From assembly GCA_023414875.1 (NCBI GenBank), contig JAEZMV010000026.1, positions 1 to 57,326 on the forward strand: a DNA stretch of 57,326 nucleotides, in the 5' to 3' direction. Made by a program: the position numbers and the translations under genes. This document shows positions 49,482-57,326 of this stretch, piece by piece. The stretch is from Bacillota bacterium (GTDB lineage Bacteria > Bacillota > Clostridia > Lachnospirales > Lachnospiraceae). Numbering within the stretch: position 1 is the first letter of the stretch; every line of letters starts with the position of its first letter. The notes under the pieces are model-generated. The model did not search any database, was not told the origin of the DNA, and saw only the letters and a list, made by a program, of their open reading frames with translations.

Positions 49482-50357
49482 ATGTCAAATACAAGTTTAG
49501 AGCAATATATGAACAATGAAATATCATATTCTGACTTCGAAGCTCAGGCCAATTTAGTACTTGAGAATAGTAATTATAATGAACTCGGCCTCGATGAATC
49601 AGAATTTGCTCTTTATCAACGCCTTGGTAGAGCTGCACTTGATGATATTATCTCGACCAGAAGGCATAAAGCCGAGATCATTCATAAATGGAAGAAATTC
49701 TTCAGGGATGAAATTGCTGAAAGTCACAGAAAAAACACCTTGAAGTTAAAGCATCTTAGCGCTTTCAATTTGAATCCATTTCTTGATAATTATAAAGCCA
49801 ATTTTATATTGGGTGATAATTCAGCAAGAAGCAAGGCTACCGCTTTAGTATATGCTAGAGCCTTAGGAGCTTCAATCAACACTACCTTCGGAACTAGTCT
49901 ACAGAGATTCTGTAGTGATATTTTGTCTGGCTATGCATCAACAACTTCCGGTATAGATATTGAGTTTATTGATTTTGTCGACGGCAGAAGAAAATACTGC
50001 CAAATCAAGGCTGGGCCAAATACTATTAATAAAGATGACGTAAAAACTATAATCGATCATTTTACTGGTGTGAAAAATCTTGCCCGAACCAACAATCTTA
50101 ATATCGGATTTAACGATTTAGTAGTAGGTGTTTTCTATGGTGAAGCAACAGATCTGAGCACTCACTATAAAAGAATCCAGCAAGAATATCCAATTTATAT
50201 TGGACAAAATTTCTGGTATCGATTGACTGGTGACATGAATTTTTACAACGAACTCACTGCAGCGATAGATGAAGTTGCCACTGAGTATGATGGGCGTGAA
50301 ATGCTCGATCAAGTAATTACCGCATTAGCGCGAGAGATAGAAGAAGCAGAGGACTAA
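49482..50357 (+). CDS. Type II restriction endonuclease
   Basis: A 291-aa protein. A PD-(D/E)xK-like core appears as SGIDIEFIDFVDGRRKYCQIKAG (Asp159 and Q174-I-K176), preceded by a helical N-terminal part and by LQRFCSDILSGYAS. It converges on, and overlaps by 4 bp, a cytosine methyltransferase gene, the usual arrangement of a type II system. I lean towards the PmeII/TdeIII-like group, but the recognition sequence is not predictable. The start ATG at 49482 has GAGGTG 7 nt upstream; an earlier in-frame ATG overlaps those bases. Confidence 0.8.
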   Translation: MSNTSLEQYMNNEISYSDFEAQANLVLENSNYNELGLDESEFALYQRLGRAALDDIISTRRHKAEIIHKWKKFFRDEIAESHRKNTLKLKHLSAFNLNPFLDNYKANFILGDNSARSKATALVYARALGASINTTFGTSLQRFCSDILSGYASTTSGIDIEFIDFVDGRRKYCQIKAGPNTINKDDVKTIIDHFTGVKNLARTNNLNIGFNDLVVGVFYGEATDLSTHYKRIQQEYPIYIGQNFWYRLTGDMNFYNELTAAIDEVATEYDGREMLDQVITALAREIEEAED

Positions 50358-51652
50358 TCCTCTGCTTTATTTAATAAGTCTATTATAGATAAGCCAACTG
50401 CTTTAGCCAATTCAACGGGAACCGCATTTCCAATTTGCTTATATTGTTGTCCCATGGAACCAGTGAATTCCCAATCATCAGGGAAGCTTTGTATTCTCGC
50501 ATATTCTCTTACTGTAAAAGGCCTAGTTTCATCAGGATGACAACGTTCTGTTTGCTTTTGAGCCGGGCTACAAGTTAATGTTAAGCATTGTTCATCCCAG
50601 GATATTCTACGCGCCATTCCCGTTCTACCACCACCCGAATAATAGCTCTTTCCCATATATTCTTTTGCCACCTCTTCCGGCAAATCTCTCCAGTATCCGC
50701 CGGCCGGAACTTTTTCTAATACTTTGCGTTTCTTCTCAGGATATTTTTCTCCGATTGAGGGAGGAACATTCTTTAATACATCTCTCAGAACCGGCTTATA
50801 GTCAAAAGGCTTTGGGAGTTTATACTCTATGTCAATATCATTTCGTACTCCAATTATAATAACCCGTTCTCTCTTTTGAGCAACATTATAATCAACTGCT
50901 CTTAAAATATTGGTTGTAACTGTATATCCTAAATCCTCATAAATGTCTATCATTGTCTGCAAAGTCTGACCGTTCTCATGTGTTGTAAGTCCCTTAACAT
51001 TTTCAGCTAAAAAGACTTTCGGATTCAATTCACCGATAATCTGTGCAAAATAGTAAAACATTGTGCCCCTGACATCCTCTAAGCCTAACTTACGTCCGGC
51101 ATAACTAAATGCTTGGCAGGGATATCCCCCCGACACAAAATCTATCTCAATTCCTTCTGGTATGTAACTTCTTATCCCTTTGTTAGCCACTTTAATAATA
51201 TCATCTTCAATAACATTCCAATGAGGGCGATTCTTTCTTAGCGTACCTGCAGCATACTTATCAATTTCTACTAACGCTTGTTCCTGAAATCCTGCTTTTT
51301 CTAAGCCTAAGGCCAAACCACCGGCTCCTGCAAATAACTCCACGGAATTATATGTATGTTTTGCAACCACAGTACTAGTATCAATATAAGAGCATTCTAC
51401 TACCTGAGATATGTCTTTTAACATTTCTGTTTCTTCTTTATCTTGCTGTTTTTGTAACAACTCAGCGGGTTCAACATTAAGTATAGAGCAGAGTTTAACA
51501 AAATTACTTTTAAATGGATTTGCTTTAGGTGAAAGTAACACCGAAACTTGGTTTTTGGTGATTCCCATCCTGCTTGCCAACTCCTGTTGAGTGTCAATGT
51601 TTTGTGCTTTCATTATTCGATGGATTTTCTCTTTATCAATTACATTATTCAT
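50354..51652 (-). CDS. C5-cytosine methyltransferase with HTH
   Basis: A 432-aa DNA (cytosine-5) methyltransferase. Residues 1-68 are an XRE-type helix-turn-helix (QELASRMGITKNQVSVLL) not needed for catalysis and likely used for autoregulation. The enzyme follows with motif I SVELFAGAGGLALGL (103-117), motif IV GGYPCQAFSYAG (catalytic Cys179), motif VI FLAENVKGL, motif VIII QKRERVIIIG and motifs IX-X near the end (ARIQSFPDDWEF, QQYKQIGNAVPVELAKAV). It protects host DNA from the adjacent endonuclease. ATG at 51652 has GGAGGG upstream. Confidence 0.95.
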   Translation of the reverse strand: MNNVIDKEKIHRIMKAQNIDTQQELASRMGITKNQVSVLLSPKANPFKSNFVKLCSILNVEPAELLQKQQDKEETEMLKDISQVVECSYIDTSTVVAKHTYNSVELFAGAGGLALGLEKAGFQEQALVEIDKYAAGTLRKNRPHWNVIEDDIIKVANKGIRSYIPEGIEIDFVSGGYPCQAFSYAGRKLGLEDVRGTMFYYFAQIIGELNPKVFLAENVKGLTTHENGQTLQTMIDIYEDLGYTVTTNILRAVDYNVAQKRERVIIIGVRNDIDIEYKLPKPFDYKPVLRDVLKNVPPSIGEKYPEKKRKVLEKVPAGGYWRDLPEEVAKEYMGKSYYSGGGRTGMARRISWDEQCLTLTCSPAQKQTERCHPDETRPFTVREYARIQSFPDDWEFTGSMGQQYKQIGNAVPVELAKAVGLSIIDLLNKAED

Positions 51653-51740
51653 AATAACCCTCCGCAAATGTTATGAAAATATATTAACACATAGTCATGG
51701 TTTTGTAAATAATTAATCGAACATTTTTTCGATTTCAAAA

Positions 51741-51828
51741 CGGAAAGGAGAGGATTCGAACCTCCGGTACGCTACCGCGTACGACGCATTAGCAATGTGT
51801 TACCTTAAGCCATCTCGGCCACCTTTCC
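51741..51828 (-). tRNA. tRNA-Ser (GCT)
   Basis: GGAAAGG pairs with CCTTTCC in the acceptor stem. The long variable arm of a class II tRNA is present, the T-loop reads TTCGAAT, and the anticodon loop TTGCTAA gives GCT. Confidence 0.93.
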
Positions 51829-51832
51829 AAAG

Positions 51833-51915
51833 TGGATGGAGCAGGACTCGAACCTGCGATGTTTCCATGTGGGTGATTTACAGTCACTTGCCTTCGCCAC
51901 TAGGCATACCCATCC
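51833..51915 (-). tRNA. tRNA-Tyr (GTA)
   Basis: GGATGGG pairs with TCCATCC, discriminator A, the T-arm is GCAGG/CCTGC, and the anticodon loop CTGTAAA gives GTA. It has the class II variable arm. Confidence 0.92.
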
Positions 51916-51919
51916 ATAA

Positions 51920-51992
51920 TGACTCCCGCGGGACTTGAACCCAGCATTGCCAGCTTGAAAGGCTGGTGTCCTGACCATTAGACCAGGGAGCC
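51920..51992 (-). tRNA. tRNA-Glu (TTC)
   Basis: GGCTCCC pairs with GGGAGTC, discriminator A, the T-loop reads TTCAAGT, and the anticodon loop CTTTCAA gives TTC. It is the first gene of the three-tRNA cluster read on the minus strand. Confidence 0.93.
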
Positions 51993-51994
51993 GC

Positions 51995-52023
51995 AACAGC
52001 TTCACTCATGATGAAGCTGTTTT
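51995..52023 (+). terminator. Hairpin between tRNA-Glu and XRE gene
   Basis: AACAGCTTCA pairs with TGAAGCTGTT and is followed on the plus strand by TTCTTATTT. It may end the rtcB-XRE transcript or insulate the tRNA cluster. Confidence 0.6.
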
Positions 52024-52034
52024 CTTATTTGATT

Positions 52035-52289
52035 TCATGCAATGTCCTGTATGATTTGAATACGATCCATAATCAGAATGTCATCGATAGATACATGAAA
52101 AACTGCCGCTAAAACTACAAGATTATCAACTGTCGGTAAAGCAGTTCCATGCTGCCACTTATAGATAGCTTGTGGAGTTGCAAATCCGAAAATATCCTGT
52201 AAGTCCCTTACAGACATGCCATTCTCATCTCTTAACTTCATAATATTCTGCCCTGTTCTGATTATGTTAATGGTCGGAATATTGTTCAT
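52035..52289 (-). CDS. Small XRE-type regulator
   Basis: An 84-aa helix-turn-helix protein (MSVRDLQDIFGFATPQAIYKWQHGTALPTVDNLVVLA, residues 25-61) with little outside the domain. ATG at 52289 has AGGAGG upstream. It lies 44 bp downstream of rtcB and on the same strand, so it may be transcribed with rtcB and control it or the tRNA region; this is not shown. Confidence 0.85.
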   Translation of the reverse strand: MNNIPTINIIRTGQNIMKLRDENGMSVRDLQDIFGFATPQAIYKWQHGTALPTVDNLVVLAAVFHVSIDDILIMDRIQIIQDIA

Positions 52290-52333
52290 TCTATTTTCCT
52301 CCTGTTCCGGCTACAGACAGGAGCAGAACTTTC

Positions 52334-53536
52334 CTAATCTGATGCCTTAAAATTATAAATAGGTTTCAATACATCTATTACGGATACAGCTTCCTTAATT
52401 ACATCAAGAATATCATCCAGCGATTTATAAGCCATCGGCGCTTCATCTAACGTTGTTTCATTTACAGAAGTGGTATAAATGCCCTCCATAGCGTTTATAT
52501 AAGATTCCATACTTAAATTTTCTTTTGCCATTCTCCTATACATAATTCTTCCTGCACCATGCGGTGCTGAGTAATTCCATTCAGGATTCCCCTTGCCAAC
52601 CGCAAGAATACTTCCATCCCTCATATTGATAGGAATTAATACTTTTTTACCTTCATGAGCAGCGATCGCACCCTTCCTTAAAATCATCTCATGTGTATCA
52701 ATAAAGTTGTGGATCGTATGAAATGCATCTGAACCAGGCATATCGCTTCCTTTAAGAATAACTTCAACAATCTTTTCTCGATTTCTCATTGCAAAATTCT
52801 GGCAGATTTCTACATCATGAAGATAATCATCAAAATAAGTTCCATATAGATAACACAGATCATCCGGCAGGGTAGGTTCTCTTTTTTCCCATGAAATTGC
52901 TTTTAAAGCCTCCTGAATTTCACTTTTTCTGCCAGATGCTTTATATTCAGCGATAATTGCATTCCTTTGATTTAGATATGATTCCTTTCCCACATTCAAA
53001 TCAATTGCCAGCTGCTGATAGATTTCTGCTACCTGTTTACCGAGGTTTCTACTTCCTGTATGAATGATCAAATAATTAGTACCATCTTGGCTCCGATCCA
53101 CCTCAATAAAGTGATTACCGCCACCCAAAGTTCCTAAACTTCTTTCCAATCTCTTAGTGTCTTTTAAACTTCTATAACATCGCAGCCCGGTCAGGTCAAA
53201 CCTCTCTTGTCTACCTTCCCATACCTTCATACCCGAAGGGACATTATGAGCTGCTTCATCCAGTTTCTCAAAATTAATTTCACCTTTGCCAAGGTTGACC
53301 GTATACATGCCACATCCAATATCAACACCGACTATATTAGGAACTGCTTTGTCAATCACTGTCATAGTTGTTCCAATAGTACAGCCTTTGCCAGCGTGAA
53401 CATCTGGCATGATTCGAATATTACTGCCTTCCGTGATTACGTAATCACACATTCTCCTTATCTGTTCAACCGCTTCCTCTTCAATTACTTTTGCAAAGCA
53501 GATAGCTGCATTTACCTTACCCTTGATTTCTAACAT
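52334..53536 (-). CDS. rtcB: RtcB-family RNA ligase
   Basis: A 400-aa RtcB. It joins 2',3'-cyclic phosphate and 5'-OH RNA ends using GTP and Mn, and repairs cut tRNAs and rRNA. Metal and catalytic motifs are present: DVHAGKGCTIGTTM near residue 50, VDIGCGMYTV near 70, TLGGGNHFIEVD near 145, IHTGSRNLG near 165, EICQNFAMRNRE near 255 and YSAPHGAGRIM, which holds the His that carries the GMP, near 330. ATG at 53536 (MLEIKGKV) has AAGGAGG upstream. A long structured leader lies 100-220 bp upstream. Confidence 0.95.
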   Translation of the reverse strand: MLEIKGKVNAAICFAKVIEEEAVEQIRRMCDYVITEGSNIRIMPDVHAGKGCTIGTTMTVIDKAVPNIVGVDIGCGMYTVNLGKGEINFEKLDEAAHNVPSGMKVWEGRQERFDLTGLRCYRSLKDTKRLERSLGTLGGGNHFIEVDRSQDGTNYLIIHTGSRNLGKQVAEIYQQLAIDLNVGKESYLNQRNAIIAEYKASGRKSEIQEALKAISWEKREPTLPDDLCYLYGTYFDDYLHDVEICQNFAMRNREKIVEVILKGSDMPGSDAFHTIHNFIDTHEMILRKGAIAAHEGKKVLIPINMRDGSILAVGKGNPEWNYSAPHGAGRIMYRRMAKENLSMESYINAMEGIYTTSVNETTLDEAPMAYKSLDDILDVIKEAVSVIDVLKPIYNFKASD

Positions 53537-53950
53537 CTCTTTCCTCCTTCTGAAAACAATCAAAAAAACCGCCCATCTTTTCCATAAGATAAGCGGTTCG
53601 CAAAAAGTTAATTAACTTATTACAATCTATCAACCTTAACACAGTTTACCGTTTTCGCATTATCTTATAAAAGTGCATAAAATTTAAGCTCTGCATTCTA
53701 CTCAGTGCTTCATGATTTTCACTCATATTATAAGATAAAATTAAAACTGTGTTATTCATTATAAATTCCTTCCAGGACATATTTTATGCCCGCATAGATT
53801 ACTTTCTGTTGTTAATATACCACAGTAAACAATATTTGTCATTATACTTATGGTATAAATTTAATTGCATATTGGGAAATTGCTTTTTCATTTAACTATT
53901 CTACGTTTATTCGTATCTATCAACTCAATTAAGTCACTAAGGAGGTTCTC
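53537..53950. other. rtcB leader and IS66 upstream region
   Basis: This contains the structured RNA candidate described separately and an AACCGC/GCGGTT hairpin near 53,563-53,598. The rest is AT-rich with no coding potential. Confidence 0.4.
53638..53753 (-). ncRNA. Structured RNA candidate upstream of rtcB
   Basis: AACACAGTTT/AAACTGTGTT (10 bp) closes the structure. Inside it TTATCTTATAA/TTATAAGATAA (11 bp) pairs perfectly, leaving about 57 nt that can fold further (TGCATAAAATTT region). It could be a leader of rtcB or an independent RNA. In other bacteria Y-RNA-like RNAs are encoded next to rtcB, so a Y-RNA-like role is a hypothesis. Confidence 0.5.
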
Positions 53951-54348
53951 ATGAATACACAATTAGTTACAAAAAAAGAAAAGTTTGCCCAATGGAACGC
54001 TCTGGTGCAGAAATATATATCCAGTGGCTTGAAAGTAAAGGACTGGTGCCAGCAGAGTAATATTAGAAAAGATGCTTATTACTACTGGCTACGGAAAGTA
54101 CGTAAAGCCGCATGTGAGTCAATGGAAACGGGCTTCGTCCGTGTACCAGATCAATGCATCCCATCTTCTTTTCCTTCCTCATTTTCGACAGAACTTACGA
54201 TATCAATAGGTTCCATAACGATTAACGTTAATTCATCAACACCACAGCGTCTCTTAGAAACCCAGGAGCGAAATTGAAATGAAAGTACTGACACCTCATT
54301 AAATGGTGTAAACGGTAGATAATGGGTGCTCCACTATCTACCGTTTAC
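53951..54348 (+). mobile_element. IS66 remnant: tnpA and one end
   Basis: The 108-aa frame (53,951-54,277) is an IS66 TnpA-like accessory protein: KEKFAQWNALVQKYISSGLKVKDWCQQSNIRKDAYYYWLRKV with a helix-turn-helix, then a short beta-rich tail ending SIGSITINVNSSTPQRLLE. The partner tnpB and tnpC genes are missing. Soon after lies GTAAACGGTAGATA/TATCTACCGTTTAC (54,308-54,321 and 54,335-54,348), a 14-bp inverted repeat whose GTAA start is typical of IS66 ends. The element lost its inside by deletion. Confidence 0.8.
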
Positions 54349-54454
54349 CTTAAAGAAGTCACAATTCGTACATACCTACGTCGTAATATTAACTATTGAG
54401 TTAACGCATATCTAATGAGAACGTCGTTTCTATATAATACTATCCATTACTCAA

Positions 54455-55819
54455 TTACTTACGATACAATACCTCTTCATCTACAATTTGGATACATGAG
54501 CCCTTCTCCTGCATCTGTATGGCTTTATTTACTTTACCACCATAATTACCATACTTCCAGTCACCACTGCCTTGACCACCGACAATCAGATAATCAACCG
54601 ATTTAATTACTCCAGGAACACAGGTACCACCCTTAAATGCTATGAAAGCTTCGATATCGAATTTTGTTCCATTGTTAAAATTTCCTGTTAAACAACAGGT
54701 CTTGCCATGCAAATCTATATCTTCACAGCTTGCCTTACTTGGATCAGTAAACTGTGTGAAAATTTCTAGAAGCATTTGCTCCTCATCTTTATCAATTATG
54801 CTATTCTTTAGTACCTGCTCTAGCGTTTCAAATATTTTATCAAAAGGATAATTACCCCTCAACACTTTATTTATCTCCATCCATTTTAATAATTCTTTTG
54901 CTTCTTCTGTATTAACCTCATTGTCCGCTTCAATTCCTTTGATAATACCCATCAGGACCTGCATAGCCAGAGTATTATCACTATATATATTGGATGATTT
55001 GTATATTCTAAAGCATTCAACCAAAGAATTATATTCTGTATATGTTATGTACTCATCCGAAAGAACCTCCTGTAGTAAAGCAAAGCATTCTTTCAGTTCT
55101 GGATTAATAATTAAATCCTTATATTCTACCATCCAATCATAAATAGCCTGATATTCCTCTTTTTTTATTTTACGATCACATCCTATTCCATAGATAATTC
55201 CGTAAATTGTATTAATTGCTTTATGAACCACTGATTTTTTCGAAGTGTCTGTGTTACTCATAGAATAAGCATATACATTTACATCACTATCATATAATCC
55301 GAAACTTTCTACAAAATTCACAAATATTTCTTTACATGCAATCGTATCGCACATTGCATTATGATGGATTGCCAAATCTATATTAAATGTAGCGCAAAGC
55401 TCATTCAGTTTATAACCGACAGTATTACTTTTTGAAATGTGTTTACGTGCTTTTTGAAGTGTACATATATAATTGAATTCTGGAATAGCAATATCGTATG
55501 TCATCAATGTTTTTGAAATAACACTCAAATCAAAGGCTGCATTATGAGCCACAACGATTCCATTTACAAAATAATCCTTTATCTCAGCCCAAATTTCCGG
55601 AAATGTCGGAGATTGATCGATCATTCTTGGTGTAATTCCGTGAATCTCCATATTTCTATTGTCAAATCTAGCTTCAGGATTAACAAGATAATCCTTTTCA
55701 AATTTTACTACATCTTCTTCCATATGAATTATTCCGATTGCACATATCGAATTATTACCCGAATTTGGGGTCTCTACATCAACAAAAGTAAATCTTCTTT
55801 CCTCTAAATAATTTTCCAT
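54455..55819 (-). CDS. DEDDh exonuclease with BRCT domain
   Basis: A 454-aa protein. Residues 8-170 are a DnaQ/DEDDh 3'-5' exonuclease domain (FTFVDVETPNSG, VVAHNAAFDLSVI, then HHNAMCDTIA as the third motif with His/Asp). The middle (190-360) is helical and shows two repeated TerB-like EEAKELL/EEYQAIYDWM segments. The C-terminal 80 residues are a BRCT domain (LHGKTCCLTGNF, FKGGTCVPGVIKSVDYLIVGG). This combination is typical of exonucleases in Firmicutes proposed to act in DNA repair. ATG at 55819 has AGGAGG upstream. Confidence 0.85.
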   Translation of the reverse strand: MENYLEERRFTFVDVETPNSGNNSICAIGIIHMEEDVVKFEKDYLVNPEARFDNRNMEIHGITPRMIDQSPTFPEIWAEIKDYFVNGIVVAHNAAFDLSVISKTLMTYDIAIPEFNYICTLQKARKHISKSNTVGYKLNELCATFNIDLAIHHNAMCDTIACKEIFVNFVESFGLYDSDVNVYAYSMSNTDTSKKSVVHKAINTIYGIIYGIGCDRKIKKEEYQAIYDWMVEYKDLIINPELKECFALLQEVLSDEYITYTEYNSLVECFRIYKSSNIYSDNTLAMQVLMGIIKGIEADNEVNTEEAKELLKWMEINKVLRGNYPFDKIFETLEQVLKNSIIDKDEEQMLLEIFTQFTDPSKASCEDIDLHGKTCCLTGNFNNGTKFDIEAFIAFKGGTCVPGVIKSVDYLIVGGQGSGDWKYGNYGGKVNKAIQMQEKGSCIQIVDEEVLYRK

Positions 55820-56396
55820 TTGATTATTAATCCTCCTATTCCATTATAAAATTATATAGCTTGTACAGCAAAGATTTCTCCCATTAATTTACATTATATT
55901 CTTTATTTATTAAATTTCAAGCATTTAATTAATAGCATCCTAAATGCATTTATCTGACACTAGAACAGAAAATAAAAATACCGGCTATTTACTAAATCCA
56001 ATTTCAGAGTATACCAATTAGGCATAATTAATTTTAATTGCTCTTATTCGACAAAAAACACCTATGACACTGATGTGAAATAGGTGTTTTTTAATAATCT
56101 ACAAATAATCCTTAATTTTAACCTTAATTCTTTCTAGCACCTCTGCTACTACTTCTATTGTCTTCATTGAGTTTCCTCACTTAATCACTTATTAAAGCAA
56201 TCATAATATCATTTCTAGTAGCGTATTGCATCTGGAATTCATTATTGGAGTTATTTCCATTATTTAGGTATATGCGTTTATCTATTTATTTATTCCATAC
56301 CAAATCAATGAAAATCCTATTAAGTGCATCCCAGTCACTATTTCGATCATCTTTCATTCTATCCACTAATCCCTTTTGCTTTTGTAGTTCAGAAGA
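55820..56396. other. Gap with micro-ORF and terminator
   Basis: This is mostly AT-rich non-coding sequence. The micro-ORF at 56,099-56,167 and a hairpin (AACACCTAT/ATAGGTGTT, 56,057-56,091) with minus-strand TTTTTT are the only recognisable features. The frame at 56,245-56,396 has no family resemblance until the IS3 end. Confidence 0.4.
56099..56167 (-). CDS. 22-aa micro-ORF with own terminator
   Basis: A frame of 22 residues, MKTIEVVAEVLERIKVKIK then DYL. GAGGAA lies 5 nt before the ATG, and a strong terminator (AACACCTAT/ATAGGTGTT with TTTTTT on the minus strand) begins about 8 bp after the stop. It forms an amphipathic helix. It could be a small regulatory peptide or the remnant of a larger gene. 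No family recognised. Confidence 0.4.
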   Translation of the reverse strand: MKTIEVVAEVLERIKVKIKDYL

Positions 56397-56499
56397 AATA
56401 GACCGCTATATACACTGGTACAATGAGAAACGTATTAAAATGTCACTCGGGGCAATGAGCCCATTACAGTACAGACGTAGTCTGGAACTGGCAAGTTAA
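56397..56499 (+). pseudogene. IS3-type transposase C-terminal remnant
   Basis: EIDRYIHWYNEKRIKMSLG followed by AMSPLQYR matches the last residues of IS3-family OrfB transposases (IxxYIxxYNxxRIkxxLgxxSPxxYR). The preceding sequence has no transposase similarity, so only the end survives. Confidence 0.8.
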
Positions 56500-56634
56500 G
56501 TCCAAGAAAACGTCCGCATCCCCGTACTTGAGTAAACTGGAAAGTAACGTAATCTAGCTACCATCTGTCGATCATTAAGAATAATTATACTATTTGAAAA
56601 ATGCATCGAGCTACCAATCCAAGGTAACAGCTGT

Positions 56635-57123
56635 TTATTTTCTTCTTAATCCTAAAGCAAACTCTTCTGCATGTTTTAGGTCCTCACTATTCGGTCTCCC
56701 TTTGTTCATTCCACCAATATACTTAAGAAAGCTGTTTGTATTATATCCCTTGCAGCTAAATTCATCGATAATGTTAAAACCTTTTGCAGTCAATTTCTCC
56801 CTAAGTAATGAATGGTCCTTTTTAACTTTCAATTCGCCTTGAATAGCACTTGTTGAAAAGATAAAACATTTCTGATTCTTTACTTCCGCCAGATTATCCA
56901 CAAAATCCAAAATTGGTTTATAATGCCTCCCGCTGTCTATACCTGCACCAAACCCTATAAGGTTATACTGTTCAAGCTCCTCTTTTGTTACCTGATCCGG
57001 TGTCTTTGCCGGAGCATTAAGAGTGTCCGAGAATACTTGAGCTATCTTTGCCGTATTATTATGGTGATATGAATATACCACTATCAAGCACTTCAATGAC
57101 TCATTATCTAAAATATTATTCAT
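56635..57123 (-). CDS. Flavodoxin-like protein
   Basis: A 162-aa protein of the flavodoxin fold. It has LIVVYSYHHNNTAKIAQVFSDTL (phosphate-binding loop, near residue 12), YNLIGFGAGIDSGRHYKPILDFV and CFIFSTSAIQG (isoalloxazine loop), and a C-terminal helix. It carries FMN and passes electrons or acts in quinone or redox protection. The start is ATG at 57123 (MNNILDN), with GGAAGGAG upstream; an earlier in-frame ATG has no such site. The last 200 bp of the window show no gene. Confidence 0.85.
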   Translation of the reverse strand: MNNILDNESLKCLIVVYSYHHNNTAKIAQVFSDTLNAPAKTPDQVTKEELEQYNLIGFGAGIDSGRHYKPILDFVDNLAEVKNQKCFIFSTSAIQGELKVKKDHSLLREKLTAKGFNIIDEFSCKGYNTNSFLKYIGGMNKGRPNSEDLKHAEEFALGLRRK

Positions 57124-57326
57124 CCTATTAACTCCTTCCCTATTTCTCACATTTACATCTTTATATATAAATGCTTATAAACACAATGAGACATCATTCC
57201 AACCTTACTTTCGATTCATTAATACCTCTAATCAATATCCACAAAGTAAACAGTATCTCTGCTAAAGTCTGGGGTACTAAAAGAATTATGTTTACGATCA
57301 TATAACTTGGAAATAGGAAATGCACA

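Overview
The window is about 57 kb of an AT-rich, low-GC Gram-positive chromosome. Sporulation-type genes (a YyaC-like spore protease and a SpoIIQ-like M23 protein), a chemoreceptor, a flagellar-region YvyF-like protein and DUF5711/DUF6472-type proteins point to a motile, spore-forming Lachnospiraceae (Clostridia). This assignment is an inference from gene content only.

Positions 1-26,840 are ordinary host backbone. They carry CvpA, DUF5711 and LysM proteins, the SecD-SecF translocase pair, a small Cys-rich gene behind a c-di-GMP-I riboswitch with its terminator, a chemoreceptor, an ECF sigma operon, a MerR/Fpg-like/DUF3788 cluster, the dnaX-ybaB-recR replication/repair operon, an HD-GYP regulator, an M15 lipoprotein peptidase, NadR and a SpoIIQ-like protein.

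Positions 26,839-46,365 are an integration hotspot at the 3' end of tRNA-Gly(CCC). The nearest and probably youngest element (core A at 26,886 to core B at 37,667) has a tyrosine integrase, a pMV158-type rolling-circle Rep with its origin hairpin and nick site just upstream, an FtsK-like coupling ATPase, a nonsense-mutated regulator, a pair of divergent reverse-transcriptase-like genes around a structured intergenic RNA candidate, and an IS21 insertion with a perfect 6-bp target duplication. Beyond it, copies of the tRNA 3'-end core (TTCCCGTTATCCGCTT) recur at 37,820, 39,561, 44,088 and 45,939. They separate integrase-less modules: a SEC-C/HEPN-like protein, a Gabija-type GajA/GajB pair, and a membrane protein plus partner that share a GDNSxQ motif. 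A further SEFIR-domain gene follows the last core. Several cores are followed by a terminator and a conserved two-hairpin repeat that occurs five times, three of them in tandem. All module genes point toward the tRNA. The array looks like successive tRNA-site integrations, now a stack of defence cassettes.

Positions 46,490-51,652 continue the accessory region with an IS30 transposase and a type II restriction-modification pair. A Ser-Tyr-Glu tRNA cluster (51,741-51,992), a small XRE regulator and rtcB with a long structured leader follow. The window ends with IS66 and IS3 remnants, a DEDDh exonuclease/BRCT protein, a micro-ORF with its own terminator and a flavodoxin.

The strongest candidates for something undescribed are (1) the divergent RT / degenerate RT pair with a retron-like inverted-repeat RNA between them, (2) the integrase-less defence cassettes bounded by tRNA cores and covarying two-hairpin repeats, and (3) the two-gene membrane effector candidate with a shared amyloid-like motif.
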